From contig OY747713.1 in the NCBI GenBank assembly GCA_963556495.2, positions 52,641,828 through 52,705,827 of the forward strand: a stretch of 64,000 nucleotides of DNA, given 5' to 3'. The translations under genes were made by a program, and so were the position numbers. The DNA comes from Valencia hispanica. Taxonomy: Eukaryota; Chordata; Actinopteri; Cyprinodontiformes; Valenciidae. Shown here one piece after another: positions 11,987 through 24,402 of the stretch. The notes under the pieces are model-generated. The model made no database searches, was not told the origin of the DNA, and worked only from the letters and a program-made list of their open reading frames with translations. Position 1 is the first letter of the stretch. Every line of letters starts with the position of its first letter.

Positions 11987-12540
11987 GCTGTCTCACTGTA
12001 AAAGGTAAATGCTATCTATCAACATTCTACTGTAGGAATGTATTATCTGGATGTCTATGCATACAATACACACCCCTGCACCCATCATTTAAGTATTAGT
12101 TTTGGACTTAGTGCAAAGACTTGTAGTCTGTGTTAGTTTTACAAGTTGCCATTGATTTCTCAATCTATCAAACTGACATGCTTAAATACTAAATGGATCT
12201 GTTTTACACTAAGCAGCACTTAGTGCTTCTTATTAATCTAGATTCAATGTAAATCCTCCTGTTTACCAGCCAGCTTCTGAGAGCATCTGGTAAGACAATG
12301 CCCATCTCTGCTTTCATATCTGACGCCTCAAGGACTGGGACCATTTTTGTCACAGATGGCATCTGTTCTTTGGGAGAAATTAGAATATTTTCAAAGTAAC
12401 ATTTTTTATTATTCTGACACATCTGAAAATGTCAGTTCATGTCCCCACAAGCAAAGTTTTGTTCTTCTAAGCAATGATGATCACTAAAGGAAGGCCCAAT
12501 AAGACAGCAACACTGCAGTGTTTTTTTACCCTGTATGCAA
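11987..12540. other. No gene recognised
   Basis: Unique-looking AT-rich sequence between a hAT end and a LINE fragment. Nothing more can be said. Confidence 0.4.
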
Positions 12541-13140
12541 CAGAGAAACATGCTGTCGTTATTTAAACTCAAGGATTTCTTTAAGACATGGTCGGAAGGT
12601 TTTGGGAATAGATGGATATAATCTGTATCATGTTGACAGACTGGGAAAACAAGGAGGAGGTGTGGCATTGTGTGTCAAAGAAACATACACATGTAAGATT
12701 GTTGAAAGGATGTCCGTGGCTGTTGAAGGTCTTGTTGAATGTGTGGCGGTGGAGATTGAGTTGGAAACAAAGCAAAGAATAATTAAAGCTTGTGTGTACA
12801 GAGTCCAAGGCTCAAATGTAGAAGTATTTAAAGATAATCTCACTGAACTTGTAGATTGTACAATGTTAAACAAGACCATGTGGTTATATGGGGATTTTGA
12901 TGTTGACTTAATTAATCCACAAGGCCAAACAGCAACCCATGATTTTTTTTAAATGAAATGTACAGCAGTGGTATGCTTCCAGTGATATCTCAACCCAGTA
13001 GAGTGACACAGACATCTTTAACATTGATTTACAATAGTTTCATCAATAATATTGACCTAACCTTCTATAGGGGTCTGCTATTATGTGATATCAGTGACCT
13101 CTTACCAGTTTTCTTTGTCTGTGGTTTAAAAACTGGCAGA
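12541..13140 (+). pseudogene. LINE AP-endonuclease fragment, clade uncertain
   Basis: Contains the endonuclease boxes 'GGGVALCVK' (near 12,656), 'YGDFDVDLINP' (near 12,886; usual GDFN replaced by GDFD), 'SLTLIYNSFINN' and 'CDISDLLPVF' (near 13,087; usual SDH altered to SDL, removing the catalytic His). A frameshift in a T-run at about 12,946 separates the two open stretches 12518-12952 and 12958-13149. It is truncated at both ends, with no RT. It differs from L2-A, L2-B, RTE and Rex1-like copies here, so it is another LINE family. Confidence 0.7.
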
Positions 13141-13154
13141 AAAATTTGAGATGT

Positions 13155-13860
13155 TCATCCATCCATCTTCTTCAGCTTATCTGGGGTTGGGTGGCAGGGG
13201 GAACAGCTTAAGCAAAGAGACCCAGACTTCCCTCTCCCCAGCCACTTGGGCCAGCTCCCCAGGAGGAATCTCAAGGCATTCCCAGGCCAGCTGAGAGACA
13301 TCCTGGCCAGATGCCCGAGCCACCTCAACTGACTCCTCTCGATGTGGAGGAGCAGCGGCTCTACTCTGAGCACCCTCCCGATGACTGAGCTTCTCACTAT
13401 CTCTAAAGGAGAGCCCAGACACTCTGCAGAGGAAACTCATTTCAGCCGCTTGTATCCGTGATCTTGTTCTTTCTGTCACCACCCAGAGTTTGTGACCATA
13501 GACTAGGGTAGGAATGTAGATCGACAGACAGGTACAGTGCCCGCATAACTGCAGATGCCCCACTAATCCGTCTATCGATCTCCCGCTCCATTTTTCCCTC
13601 ATTCATGAACAAGACCCCCAGATACTTAAAGTCTTCCACTTGGGGAAGGACCTCATCCCCAACCCAGAGAAGGCACCCCACCCTTTTCTGGCTCAAGACC
13701 ATGGTCTTGGATTGGGAGGTGCTGATTCTCATCCCAGCCACTTCACACTTGGCTGCAAACCGCTTCAGTGAAAGCTGTAGATCACGTTCCGATGAAGCCA
13801 ACAGGACCACATCATCAGCATCTGTCAGCCCCACCAAGACCGGCTCCCTATCAAGCACGG
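13155..13860 (-). pseudogene. RTE/Rex3-like LINE, 3' part, copy 1
   Basis: From right to left: an 'ADDVVLLASS' box just inside the right edge (the RT active site), 'FKYLGVLF', 'MEREIDRRI', 'RSRIQAAEMSFL', 'LLLHIERSQLRWLGHLARM', and a C-terminal tail ending in a (GGAT)n-like run (ATCCATCC on +) at 13,155. The same series is in the longer copy at 40.9-44.1 kb. Frames change near 13,440 and 13,300. A segment rich in Arg/Gly that normally precedes 'LAWE' is missing. It is 5'-truncated at 13,860 against the next LINE. Confidence 0.8.
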
Positions 13861-13995
13861 TTTTTAAATGTTTTTAAACCTTTTTAAAGACTGGTTTTAA
13901 CCGATTTTTAACACCACTAACTTATTAATAATCTGGACGTTTTTTTATCGGATCGTTTTAATTGGTGGGAAGCGCGGACTACTACTCCCCTCACC

Positions 13996-14403
13996 ATGCC
14001 TCCACTCACCTGCAGTCCTGGGTGTGATGGCAGAGCAAAACTTAGCCAGAGGGTTCTGGAGCTGGAGCAGAGGATCTCAACACTCCACCAAATCCAGGAC
14101 CATGAGCGGGACGTGGACATCATCTTCGGTCGGACTTTCGCCGCCGCCAGCTGTGCACTGCTGTGCACCATTCCCTGCCAGCCCGGCGAACCTGTGGAGG
14201 GAGGATCCATCCCTGGGCCTCCAGGCGGACTCGGAGTGCCAAACGCCCGCGTAACATCTGCTGCAGAGGAGGACCGCTGGTTCCAGCAGGGGGCTAAACC
14301 AAAAGCCTCCATCAGCTCCACTCCAGTGCTGCAGGGTGCCCGGTTAACGGTTGGCCCCTTTATCAACAGATTTTTTAAATATTCTGACTTATATGGATTT
14401 TAG
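13996..14403 (+). pseudogene. L2-D ORF1-like reading frame
   Basis: 135 codons from ATG at 13,996. The N-terminal part has a Cys-containing segment and a leucine-rich heptad stretch (LSQRVLELEQRI) consistent with a short coiled coil, then a Pro/Gly-rich region. This matches the coiled-coil start of LINE ORF1 proteins; no esterase block is present. Identity rests mostly on its position ahead of the RT. Confidence 0.45.
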
Positions 14404-14539
14404 CCAACATGTCATGCAACATGACTCACAACAAAGGACACACCCTGGATCTAACGTACCTTTTTTTTAGGAAAAATTGTTTTAATTCAACTGAATGATT
14501 TTATTAATAAGCACAATGTCCTGGAGAAATTTCAGTCTG

Positions 14540-15240
14540 GTTTTAGGGTGAACCACAGCACAGAGACGGCCCTTTTGAAGATTTTAAATGATTTTAGTTT
14601 AAAGTATGATGCACAGAAGGTGACAGTGTTGGTTCTACTGGATCTAAGCGCCGCCTGTTCACAAATGGTTCACATCCTATCTCACAGACAGGACTTTTAT
14701 GGTAAGTTTAGATACCGGCTCCTCTAGGGTCCATAGGATTACATGTGGTGTACCCCAGGGTTTGATTTTAGGCCCAGTGCTTTTTAACCTTTATATGCTC
14801 CCTCTTGGCAGCGTCATCAGAAGACATGGAGTTAACTTTCACAGTTGTGCTGATGATACACAGTTATACATCTCCATGTCTCCTGATGACACACGGTCAA
14901 TGGATGCACTTTTTAATTGCATTTTAGACATCAAATCCTGGATGGCAGCAAACTTTCTCCAGCTCAACCAGGACAAAACTAAAGTTTTAGTCATCGGTCC
15001 TGAGGCTCAGAGCGAGAAACTATTACCAAAACTACAATCACTGTCTTTTAATCCTTCTTTACAAGTGAAGAACCTGGGCGTGATTTTTGACCCTGAGTTG
15101 ACTTTTATCCCTCACATTAAAAATATTACTAAAATAGATTTTTATCAACTAAAGAACATCGCCAGAGTCCGCCCCATTCTCTCTCTGGCCAACACGGTGA
15201 CACTGATGCATGCTTTTATCTCCAGTAGATTGGACTTGTG
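14540..15240 (+). pseudogene. L2-D reverse transcriptase fragment
   Basis: Has 'FQSGFRVNHSTETALL', 'VLLDLSAA' (then a deletion), 'GVPQGLILGP' and an intact active site read as C-A-D-D at 14846-14857 with 'TQLYISM' after it, then 'WMAANFLQLNQDKTKVL' and 'LGVIFDPELTF'. The 570-nt open stretch 14699-15268 covers the second half. The deletion between 'LSAA' and the palm inactivates it. Confidence 0.8.
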
Positions 15241-15245
15241 GTGGA

Positions 15246-18200
15246 AAAATTATGTAATTAGGATTTAAATGTATATTCTCTGTTTAGTAAATATATATGT
15301 GTCAGGTCACCAGAGAGACAGACGCCGGGGCAGTAAGATAACAGTCTGGCCTTCAGATGTGCTGTTTTATGCGTTGCTATCAGACTTGCATGAAGCAGCT
15401 GTCCGGAGGCGGGGCATGAAGGTTTGAGCAGACGTCTACAGAGATAAACAATGATTGCTGAATACTATTTAAGCGGTTAGTTAGAAAGTTTGGATAGGGT
15501 GATGCATGAGTAACTCTGTCCCCTCCGTGTTCTTGCCAGACCTGTCCTGTGTTTTTCCTTCAGGCTGGTTGGGACCCCTGCCTTTCAGTCCAGCGCGCCT
15601 TGGGGAGAGCCACAAAGAGCCCCCCCTTTGGAATAAGGGGTTTGGCAGCCATAACAAAGGTGGAGGCCGGACTCCGGCCTGAATGCGGGCTGACCAGTGG
15701 GCAGAGGGGAAAACTCTTGCTCAGGTGAGATGAGGGCTGTGGTTATTAGCTGGATTGAGGGGGGGGCCCTGGGCCTACCACATTCAGATGACCCAGCGAA
15801 ATTCAGGCAGGACAAAACACACACAGCTCAATTGCAATTAAGAAATGCTTGCTGACTGATGTAGCTGTATTTTATCTCTGTGACACCTGCATATGATACA
15901 CACACACGCTCCCTTAGGGAAGTAAATCTTGTTTAGTTTTTTTGTTGTTTCTGCCTGAGGACCCTTAAAGTGAAAGGGGTCTCGATGGAAGCAGGCCATA
16001 ATTCCTGATTCTTTCTATTTTTATGTTGATCTAATTTGTTTTGTTATTGTGTTGTAATTTGTAAGGGAAAGTTGATGTGCAACTAAACTTAATTTATTTG
16101 TCCTAGCAGGACGGGGTAAAGCAGACAACGAAACTGCTACGGCTCTTAACAGGTGATGATTTGTCATCTGGTGAGTTTAGTCTAATCAGAGCCTAAAGAA
16201 TGTGTTGCACATCTATTTTTTTTAGGGCAAGAGAGTGAACTGATCATCTGTCTTCTGGGGAGTTATCTGGTAAATGGTCAAAAGCCTTTTCTTTTCTCTC
16301 CTAATGCTCTCTGTCAGGAGAGTCCACATTTAATTGATTTTGGTTGAAAATTATTTGATGTAACTGTTATTACACTAAGTACAAGTCTCCTTGGCTATCG
16401 CAGCTTGTGTGCACTAACTTAGAAACGGGAGTTCCCACTTTAGAACAAATAGCAGAGTTGATTGGGGCATTTAGAGTAGGTTGTGAATTATACCCTGATT
16501 GACTTGATTATTACTAAGCTGACTGACAGTAAAGACAGATATTTTCTTTCTTTCTGGGACAATTGGGGTTGATATTTTTTTCTTGTATTTTGGTGTTTAT
16601 GTTATAAGAAAGTAATAAATCTTAGAACTGTGAACATTAACTAAAGTAAATAGGACCTTTTACAGTAACACTGCTTAGATTTCACCACAGCTCTGAAGGA
16701 CGCATTTATTATCAGCTTGCAAGGCGCTAATGTAAACACACTCTTATTGACGTCACAAATGGCAAGAATAGAAGAATAACAAGAGCAAGCTCTATGAGCA
16801 GCAACAGTAAAACAAAATTGTTTATAATTTGAACAGAACAAAAAAAATAAACCTTTAGGTTTCTGACTGGTCCTTAGGGTACTTAGGTTTTAAATAAATG
16901 GAAAAAAAGTCAATACTAATCTTATCTGGGGAACATTCAAGCGTCGGAGTAGTTTGTGGGGCTTATTAGAAATTTTGCTTGGAAAATTACTGAATTGATC
17001 TCAAGCGGTGACGTGTTCTGTGTCTCCTTCCAGGATTTGGGGGCAAGAGGTCAGGAAAGAAGGTTTGATCCTAGAAATCTGATGGTTTTGTCACCATCTG
17101 GTGGGTAAACACAGGAAGTTATATAAGTGGGTCTTAATATAAGGCACCTGACTTCAATTAAAGGGAAGACGTCTCACTGTTTTAAGTAAATATTAATATG
17201 CCTCAAATGCTTTTTACGGGCCATCAATTATAACAATATAGTGGTCCCGTGAGTTTGGAATTTTGCTTATGACAACCAATTCGATTTTCAATTTCAACTG
17301 AACCAGAATGCAAATCAGGCTGGTTCTCATTCTTTTTTGCCTTTTTTTCCCCAGATTGGACTGACCACTTTGTCCACAGGGGAGGAGTCATGTTCGAGGT
17401 TCGGCCCAACAAGGTATGGGCAAGTGGCTTGGGAGATTATCTGTACGTACCTGAGTTTGGGGGGTGCTTATATATATATATTTTTTTTTTTTGGCTTATT
17501 TGGGGCTATGGTGAAGGGAATTCAAATTCTAACATTTTCCCTTAGACCTTACAAGGGAGGCTCAGATGTATGATCCCCTGTAGCTGCAAAAACACTCTGG
17601 GGACCCCTTTTCTTTTTCTTTAAAAATAGTAATAAATAATAAAACGTAATAAGAACACGAAATGTTGGAATTTAATTGCTTGTTTCCTAAATGAATGAGT
17701 ATACTGAATTACTGCTGTTGGACACTGTTTAGCCAGTTGTTTTACTTTCTTGTAGTAAAAGCAAATCCAACACAAAACGTATTTATTCGTCAACAGTGAC
17801 GTATCACTTTTCAAATTAAGAAAGCAATTATTATATAATCACTTGGTGTTTAGGGGTAAAAATCTAATCCTGAACTGTAGATTTCAAAGTTAGTTTTCTT
17901 GTAGCTCTCTTGGCTTTTATCAAAGCCTAAAGTATTTTAGGCCTGATGTGAGAATTTTTCTGTGTAGCATTTTAAATAAAGGAAGATTTGAATGTCTTTT
18001 TAATGCATTTGTCAAAACATGTTCTTTAAATGGCATTCTAAGCTTTTGAAGTTGTTGTTCTGCTGCAATGCATATGGAAAGTGAGAATATTTGAGAAGAA
18101 TGTATTGCAATAGATACCGTTCTTAAATGCTTTCAAGATTTCTTCTAACCCAATCTAGGACCAGGCCAGGAAAAAAATGAAGGACACTGACCACTACCAG

Positions 18201-19935
18201 TTTGTGTTGTTTTTTCTTGTTTAAACATAATTAAATATTATTAAAAACAATAGGCGATAAGAATTTAAATGGGTATGCTGTACTCAGTGAGTTACAACTG
18301 TTAGATTTGCGCTAATCAATAAAAGCCTCGGGGGGAAATAATGCACAAAGGTAAATGTTAATATAAAATTTGAACTATTGTAACTGATTGAAACTGGTTC
18401 GATGTAAGACTGTAACACTCTGTGTTCATGAATGAGGGGCGGCCGCGTTCGGCCCGGGAACCTTAGCTTGAAAACTTTCTTTTAAAATTCTATGAGAAAC
18501 GATGCAATTCAGGTATAAACTAGATGAATGATGGTTTCAATATTTAACTAATACTTTTGATAAAAGTAGCCTACTCAGTAGTAAATAGAAATAACACGGA
18601 AAACTCACGGTTAGAATCGGACATATACATATTAAAACCAACTCAAGTTAATACAAATCCGAGTGGCAGTATGAAAGTATTTCAGTCTTTTGAGTAATTT
18701 ACAGAAAACAAATCAAAAACAACGCGGGTAAACACTCTAAGGTTAACCTTAGCCAGCGAGTTATTAACTACAATGTGGTAAAATGATCTGAAATAAAGTC
18801 CGTTGCAGGTTTAATGTGATTCTCTTTTTGCTAATCAGCAAATTGAGCCACAAGCTTCTTTCTTACGACCGATGTGGTGCGATTCTCTGGTTGTAAACAA
18901 TCACAATAGATCCCGACACTGATGAAGCGTTAATAGCACTCTTAGACTGCGGCTGGAAGTCTTAAAAATTGGAACTTAAAAACAGTTTTGACGAAAAGTT
19001 TAGTCTTGAATTTTCAGTTACTTCCTGGATGTTAACGAATCAGGTTAGTCAAACTGTGTTTTTTGCGCAACACCACTTCCTGTTTCAAACATGAGCGTTA
19101 CAAATTAAAATTCAGTAATGCTTAACTTCATGAATAATCCTTTTATTTTCCCACGAAGGGGAACTTCTGCTGTACCGGCAGCAAAGTGACAGGTAACAGA
19201 AGCATTTAGATCATAGACTGTACATAAATTTAGATTCACACAAAGGAGGTAGCTAGCATAAAGCAAACTTAAGACTTAGAACATTAAATGATAAAGAATA
19301 AAGCTTTAGCCATACCTCGACCAAAAAGAACTTTTACTCAAGGCCATAATGATTGTAATGTGTAATAAAAATTTTAAATAATAATGACACATTTGGGATA
19401 CACTAGGCTACCTGTTTCAGCTGCATATGTGAAAATTATGCATATAGTGCAATCTTTAAGCCACCAGGTGTGACCTACACACACACACACAGTGGGGTTT
19501 TAAAATTACTTGGTTTCTATTTTTATAATTTAGTTTACTTCATTAAGACAAATGATGACTAAAAATAGATTTAGAATTTCGTTCACTGTTCTAAAACGGG
19601 ACAAATGTGGAAAATATTCAGTTGACACCTGTGTACATTATATGCTATAGGGTGTCAGAATAGTAAATGTTAGACCTACTATCAAACTGCAGTCAAATTC
19701 TATTCAGTTGTAGCATTCTTTGATATTTGATGGGTAACAATTACTAACAAGGCTAATTTTAAAATATAAGCAGTCTAAAGTACTGAGTAGAGGTAAAAAG
19801 TTGGCAAACAGATAATCACGTGGGTGAAGTATGAAGTATAACTCGAGTCCTACACACACAAACTGCAATGAAGAAAAGTTTCTTTCTTAAGCAAGAGTAT
19901 CAGGTACAGGTAAAAAGGTTACTTGACATCGTTGT
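15246..19935. other. 4.7 kb without a recognisable gene
   Basis: No long open frame (longest about 79 codons). Contains scattered simple repeats, including (CA)n near 19,480-19,495, and a TATA-like TATTTAAG near 15,466. The start TGTCAGGTCACC at 15,299 and GGG-rich stretches near 16,950 and 17,040 are faintly retroviral-leader-like, but I found no matching LTR pair or primer site. It may be host intergenic sequence plus old decayed repeats. Confidence 0.5.
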
Positions 19936-21378
19936 TATGTGGTTTATTAAACATAAGATCTCTCTCCTCAAAGACTTTGTTAGTAAATGACTTGATTTGT
20001 GATAATCACATTGATTTCCTTTGTCTCACAGAAACCTGGTTGCAGCAGGAGGATTATGTCAGTTTAAATGAGTCAACTCCTTCCAGTCATTTAAATTTTC
20101 ACCTTCCTAGAAGTACTGGGCGAGGAGGAGGAGTTGCAACCATTTTTCGTTCTGATTTACTAATTAGTCCCAGACCAATTGATAGCTACAGTTCTTTTGA
20201 ACATCTTACCCTTAATCTTCCTCGTCCAAGTTGCAAAACATTAAAACCATTTTTGTTTGTGATTTTGTATCGTCCACAAGGCCCTTACTCTCAATTCTTG
20301 GATCAGATCTCAAATTTTTTATGAATATTAAAAAGAGAGATCACATTTCTCCTGTTTTAGCTTCCCTTCATTGCTCCCTGTTAAATCCTGAATAGAATGT
20401 AAGATCCTTCTTCTTACATACAAAGCCCTTAATAATCAAGCTCCATCATACATCAGAGATCTAATTGTTTCATATGTTCCCAACAGAGCACTTCGCTCTC
20501 AGACTGCAGGTTTACTTGTGGTTCCTTGGATTTCTAAAAGTAGAATGGGAGGCAGATCTTTTAGTTATCAGGCTCCTCTCCTGTGGAACCAGCTCCCAGC
20601 TTTAGTCCGTGAGGCAGAAACTCTGTTTACTTTTAAGGCCAGGCTTAAAACTTTCCTTTTTGATAAAGCTTATAGTTAGAGTGGCTTAGGTCATCCTGAG
20701 CTAGCTCTGTAGTTATGCTGCTATAGGCTTAGACTGCTGGAGGACAGACTTACCAATTTTCTTCACTCTGCTACTTCCTTTTCTCCTACGACTCTCCAGT
20801 TGTATTACAGTACATTCTGTTATTTCGACTGTTAACTTTGTTTTCTCTCAGTGTTTTTCTCTCCATAGAAGATATACCTGGTCTGGTATCCTGCTTGGCT
20901 GCAATGCCCTGTTGGACAGGGGGCATCGACTGGGATGATGCTCCCAGTAACTGAACATCCACTGTGTCCTGTTATCAACTTTATACTTTCTGTAACATAG
21001 AAAGTTCTCTTATATCAGATCTTCTGTTCCTTCTGTGTTTCTGCTCTGTCTTCTCAAACCCCCAGACGGTCGTGGCAGATGGCCGCTCCTACTGAGCCTG
21101 GTTCTGCTGGAGGTTTCTTCCTGTTAAAGGGGAGTTTTTCCTCTCCACCATCGCTACATGCTTGCTCAGTATGGGGGATTGCTGAAGGATTGCTGTGGTT
21201 GGAAAGTCTGCACAACCTCACGCCAATGACTGACGCAATCTGCTGGGATTCCTTAAATAGGAAACTTTTGAACTGATTGGAATGTTTGTATAAATGTATT
21301 GAAATGACTTCTTGTTAAGTGCCTTGAGATGACATCTGTTGTGAATTGGTGCTATATAAATAAACTGAATTGAATTGG
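19936..21378 (+). mobile_element. L2-A copy 2, endonuclease start joined to 3' end
   Basis: 19,936-20,322 matches L2-A copy 1 from about 6,995 to 7,372 (endonuclease start, open for 133 codons). At the run TTTTTTATGAATATTAAAAAGAG it jumps to the equivalent of about 9,352 and continues through the ORF2 C-terminus and full 3' UTR to the tail at 21,378. About 2 kb is missing relative to copy 1. The 5' side is truncated, as usual for LINEs. Confidence 0.85.
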
Positions 21379-22452
21379 ATAACAGGGTGAAACGGCACTT
21401 CTGCATGGGCTTTGCGGCCCTCTATCGGCCATAACAGCACTATGTAACTTTGGGTCGTCGGATAGTGGTTTTGTAGTTCAAATGCGACTTGCTTTACGGC
21501 AGGCTTCACAAAAGCCGGTAGGTGCAGCATCCTGCAAGGCCCTCTGGGTGGAGCATACTCGGCAGGTACATATAAATGGAAGATACCTAGCAGCAGGTAG
21601 CTTGAACAATTGTCATCATGACGGAGCCGAAATTGTATTCATCTGTACACCGGTGTTCTGACTATCTGTGCTACCCGCATGCACATTTCGATGTTACATC
21701 ACAATTCGCTTACTCAGCAAATCTGTCATCAAGAATTCCTACCTGGAAGATCCATTTCGTCAGTTTTATTTCTTTGAAGTTTACGGTGAGTGTTATTCAA
21801 ATTATTTCATTACTGGCTAATTTTTATTCAAAATATTTGAAGGCTTTCCTTAAGCTACTAGTTTAAAGTTTACATGACAGCCCTTGTAGCCTATGTTAGT
21901 TTCACTTCTGTGATATCGTTACACTGCATGTAAACAAGTCCCATTAATTAGAGTCGTACAGTAAATGCGGTGTATTTTGCGGGCTATTGTGCTTATAATC
22001 ATAGGCTACTACATTTTAATATTTTGGAGTAATAATACTGCTATCTGCTCTATGTCTTACTGGCTTGTTATATATTCATTAGCTGCTTTACAAACTAACA
22101 GATTTCCAGAGTGTGCTATTCATCTATAGGCCTATTTACCAGGTAGGATATTCTGATCAAGGTTTTTAGTGCATCTTTATGTGCTAGTTTTAGCTTTATA
22201 TTAAACGGGTAGCATGTTCTGTGGATTAAAAGAAAAGTTTTAGTTATTCATAATTTTTTGCTATGTTAGGCATTACTGCTAAACTGCCACTTCAATCCCG
22301 TCAATTGAAAAATATTTTCCGATGATTATGTTTAACATCAAAGCTAACAGTTGTTGTTTTCGGCATGTAAACATACTTTTCGAGGGGTAGCACCGACAGA
22401 TGCGCGCTACGGTAGGAAGTTCTGAGGAGGTAGCACAGATCATCAGAACAGT
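21379..22452. other. No gene recognised
   Basis: Moderately AT-rich; an open stretch of 82 codons at 21618-21866 has no features that I recognise. A motif CACTATGTAACTTTGG near 21,430 recalls a dispersed fish repeat and resembles part of the hAT near 33,090, but boundaries are unclear. Confidence 0.4.
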
Positions 22453-22624
22453 GCTGTCAGCCATATAATAAAGAAATTAGACCGTATCACGTTATAATGT
22501 GATAGTTTATTGTAAAAACGTGGAACTATCACGTTATAACCTTTTAGTTTCAAATGGTTTTCACGTTTTTACAATAACGTTATAACGTGATACGGTCTAA
22601 TTTCTTTATTATATGTCTGACAGC
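22453..22624. repeat. 172-bp near-palindrome (MITE-like foldback)
   Basis: The left arm from GCTGTCAG through a 35-bp block (22463-22497, starting ATATAATAAAG) pairs with the right arm ending CTTTATTATAT at 22,614 and CTGACAGC at 22,624. A further TTATTGTAAAAACGTG block pairs after a 12-nt offset in the left arm. The loop contains another copy of ATCACGTTATAA. No coding capacity and no clear target duplication, so the class is open. Confidence 0.75.
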
Positions 22625-24333
22625 TCTACGCCGCCGTACATATGACTTGTTGAAATATAGAAAATGTACCTGGGATGAAGACATTTGACACAAAGGCTGC
22701 CCAAGACGTGAAGATCTGTAGCGTTAGAGGGTATCGCTTGTAAATGTGAATCCCCTGGTGTAACCATAGCAGATTTTACGACAGTAGTAGAAAACAATTT
22801 TCCAACTGTAGGGGGACCAGAGAGCAAAACTAACTTAGTGTTGCTTTAAAACTAAATGATAGCTAAAATTAGCATGTTAGCTTAAATGCCACAGATAGCA
22901 TGCTGGCAAACACTAAAATGTTGGTTAACTGTATCTTAATCCATCCAGTATGTTAACTTTAGCAATTAAGTAAAAAGTAGTTATAATGCTGATGTTAGCT
23001 TAAATGCTGGTTTTAGTATAATCGATAACAAACGCAAGTTCTAACAATATCTCACTCCATTTAAAATGCCTGCGATTGCCCAAACATCTCTGTGTAACTA
23101 CCTTTTAAAAGTAATCACTGTGTTCCAGGTGTTGGAACAGTAAAATGGCCAATGTTGCCTGCCTAGTACCTATGAGACTGTATTGATCATCATATTTCAC
23201 AGAGTAGTCAAAAGTCCTGGTGAACTGATTTGTATTAAATTTACAAGTTGTTTGAGATGTCTTACAATAACCCTGAAATGTCAGTTTTACAGTGAAGGCC
23301 AAAATGTATAGTAATTCTCTTTTCTACCAGAAGAGGGAGCTCCAACTAAAGCTATGAAAAGGTCTGCCCTTTTTCGACCAATCACACGCAGGCTGTCACT
23401 GGGAGAGACAGCCTGAGTGCAGCACTTCACTTTTGTCCCCATAATTTCTCAGCCATTTTAACAGTTAACACAGCTTCTGAACTACTCTCTAATAACTTCA
23501 ATATCGTATGACCTATCGACATCACCAATGTCCTGTTTTTATCGGAATGGATAGTGGAACGCTCTCAAACCACTCAATTTGTTGAAATGTAATATTACAG
23601 ATGTAAAATGATGTCGAATATGTTGATAAATTTAATGTAAACATGTAAATCTTGTCTTTATTTGGTCCCGAACTCCGTCCTCTAAGTGGGAAAATATAAG
23701 GGCTATTGTAATTATTCTTTCTCTGTAAGAATTAGCAGGCTTTGATAAAGAATTGTGGGTTGTTTCGTGTGTGTACCTCAATCTGTCTTGGAGCAGTGAT
23801 TTTGTAAAAATTATTTTGACATCTTTGAATCTGAGCCGTTTTAGCAAAGATCAGATTTGTTACACTCAAACAAACAAAATTTATGGAGAAATTGTAACAG
23901 GTATCAAAAAAGTTGTGGAATCATGATCGTCAGGAAGGTCTGAAGTTATACTGCCACAAGACTCATGATTCTACGTCGCATCGTTTATGAGATATGACTT
24001 TACGAATATAGGTCAGAATCCAGTTGTCCTGCTCTGACATTTTGCTCAAACTCCATCTATTGCCCTATTCCCTCCTGGATGACGCCACGTTGCTTCGCGT
24101 CGATTTAAATTCAGGTAATATTTCCTGAATCTAAAATTATAAACCTATGTTTTGATATATAATATGTGCTGAAAGAGTGAAAAATGAGCGCGTGAGCGGA
24201 AGTTGAAGAGATTTAGCTGAATTTTTGAGGTTTTCCATTCATTTCAATTGGAGCAAAATAACCATAAAAAGTGTAATATTACAAAAGGTATAAAGGTTAT
24301 GAATACCATAATGGCGTTTAACCACTAGTACTT
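22625..24333. other. No gene recognised
   Basis: Contains short repeated AGCATGTTAGCTTAAATG-like motifs at 22,860-23,010, and otherwise only short open frames. Nothing else is supported. Confidence 0.4.
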
Positions 24334-24402
24334 ACTCGGCCTGACTCAGCCCTGGTTCCATTGTTTTTCCACTCGCAGAAGTCTGGCTGAGTCGGGCCGA
24401 GC
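24334..24402. repeat. Inverted repeat, possible transposon end
   Basis: ACTCGGCCTGACTCAGCC (24334-24351) pairs with GGCTGAGTCGGGCCGAG (24385-24401) around a 33-base loop. It lies about 250 bp upstream of the SANT/Myb-like remnant, so it could be the subterminal hairpin of one decayed DNA transposon. No partner end was found on the right. Confidence 0.4.

Larger units (their letters stand above)
13870..15245 (+). mobile_element. L2-related LINE 'L2-D', internally deleted
   Basis: A 5' portion with an ORF1-like reading frame is followed directly by the end of an endonuclease domain ('HNKGHTLDLTY' near 14,430), then RT. The order is right but much of ORF2 is missing, so at least two internal deletions occurred. 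The element stops at about 15,245 without a recognisable 3' UTR. Its RT differs clearly from L2-A and L2-B. Confidence 0.65.

Noticed and set aside
16950..17065. Possible retroviral proline primer sites (GTGGGGCTTATTAG and TTTGGGGGCAAGAGG)
   Set aside because: Each matches a tRNA-Pro PBS for only about 8-9 leading bases, and no LTR lies upstream.
18440..18470. GGCGGCCGCG/GGCCCGGG cluster as a CpG island
   Set aside because: Only about 30 bp; surrounding sequence is AT-rich with few CpG.
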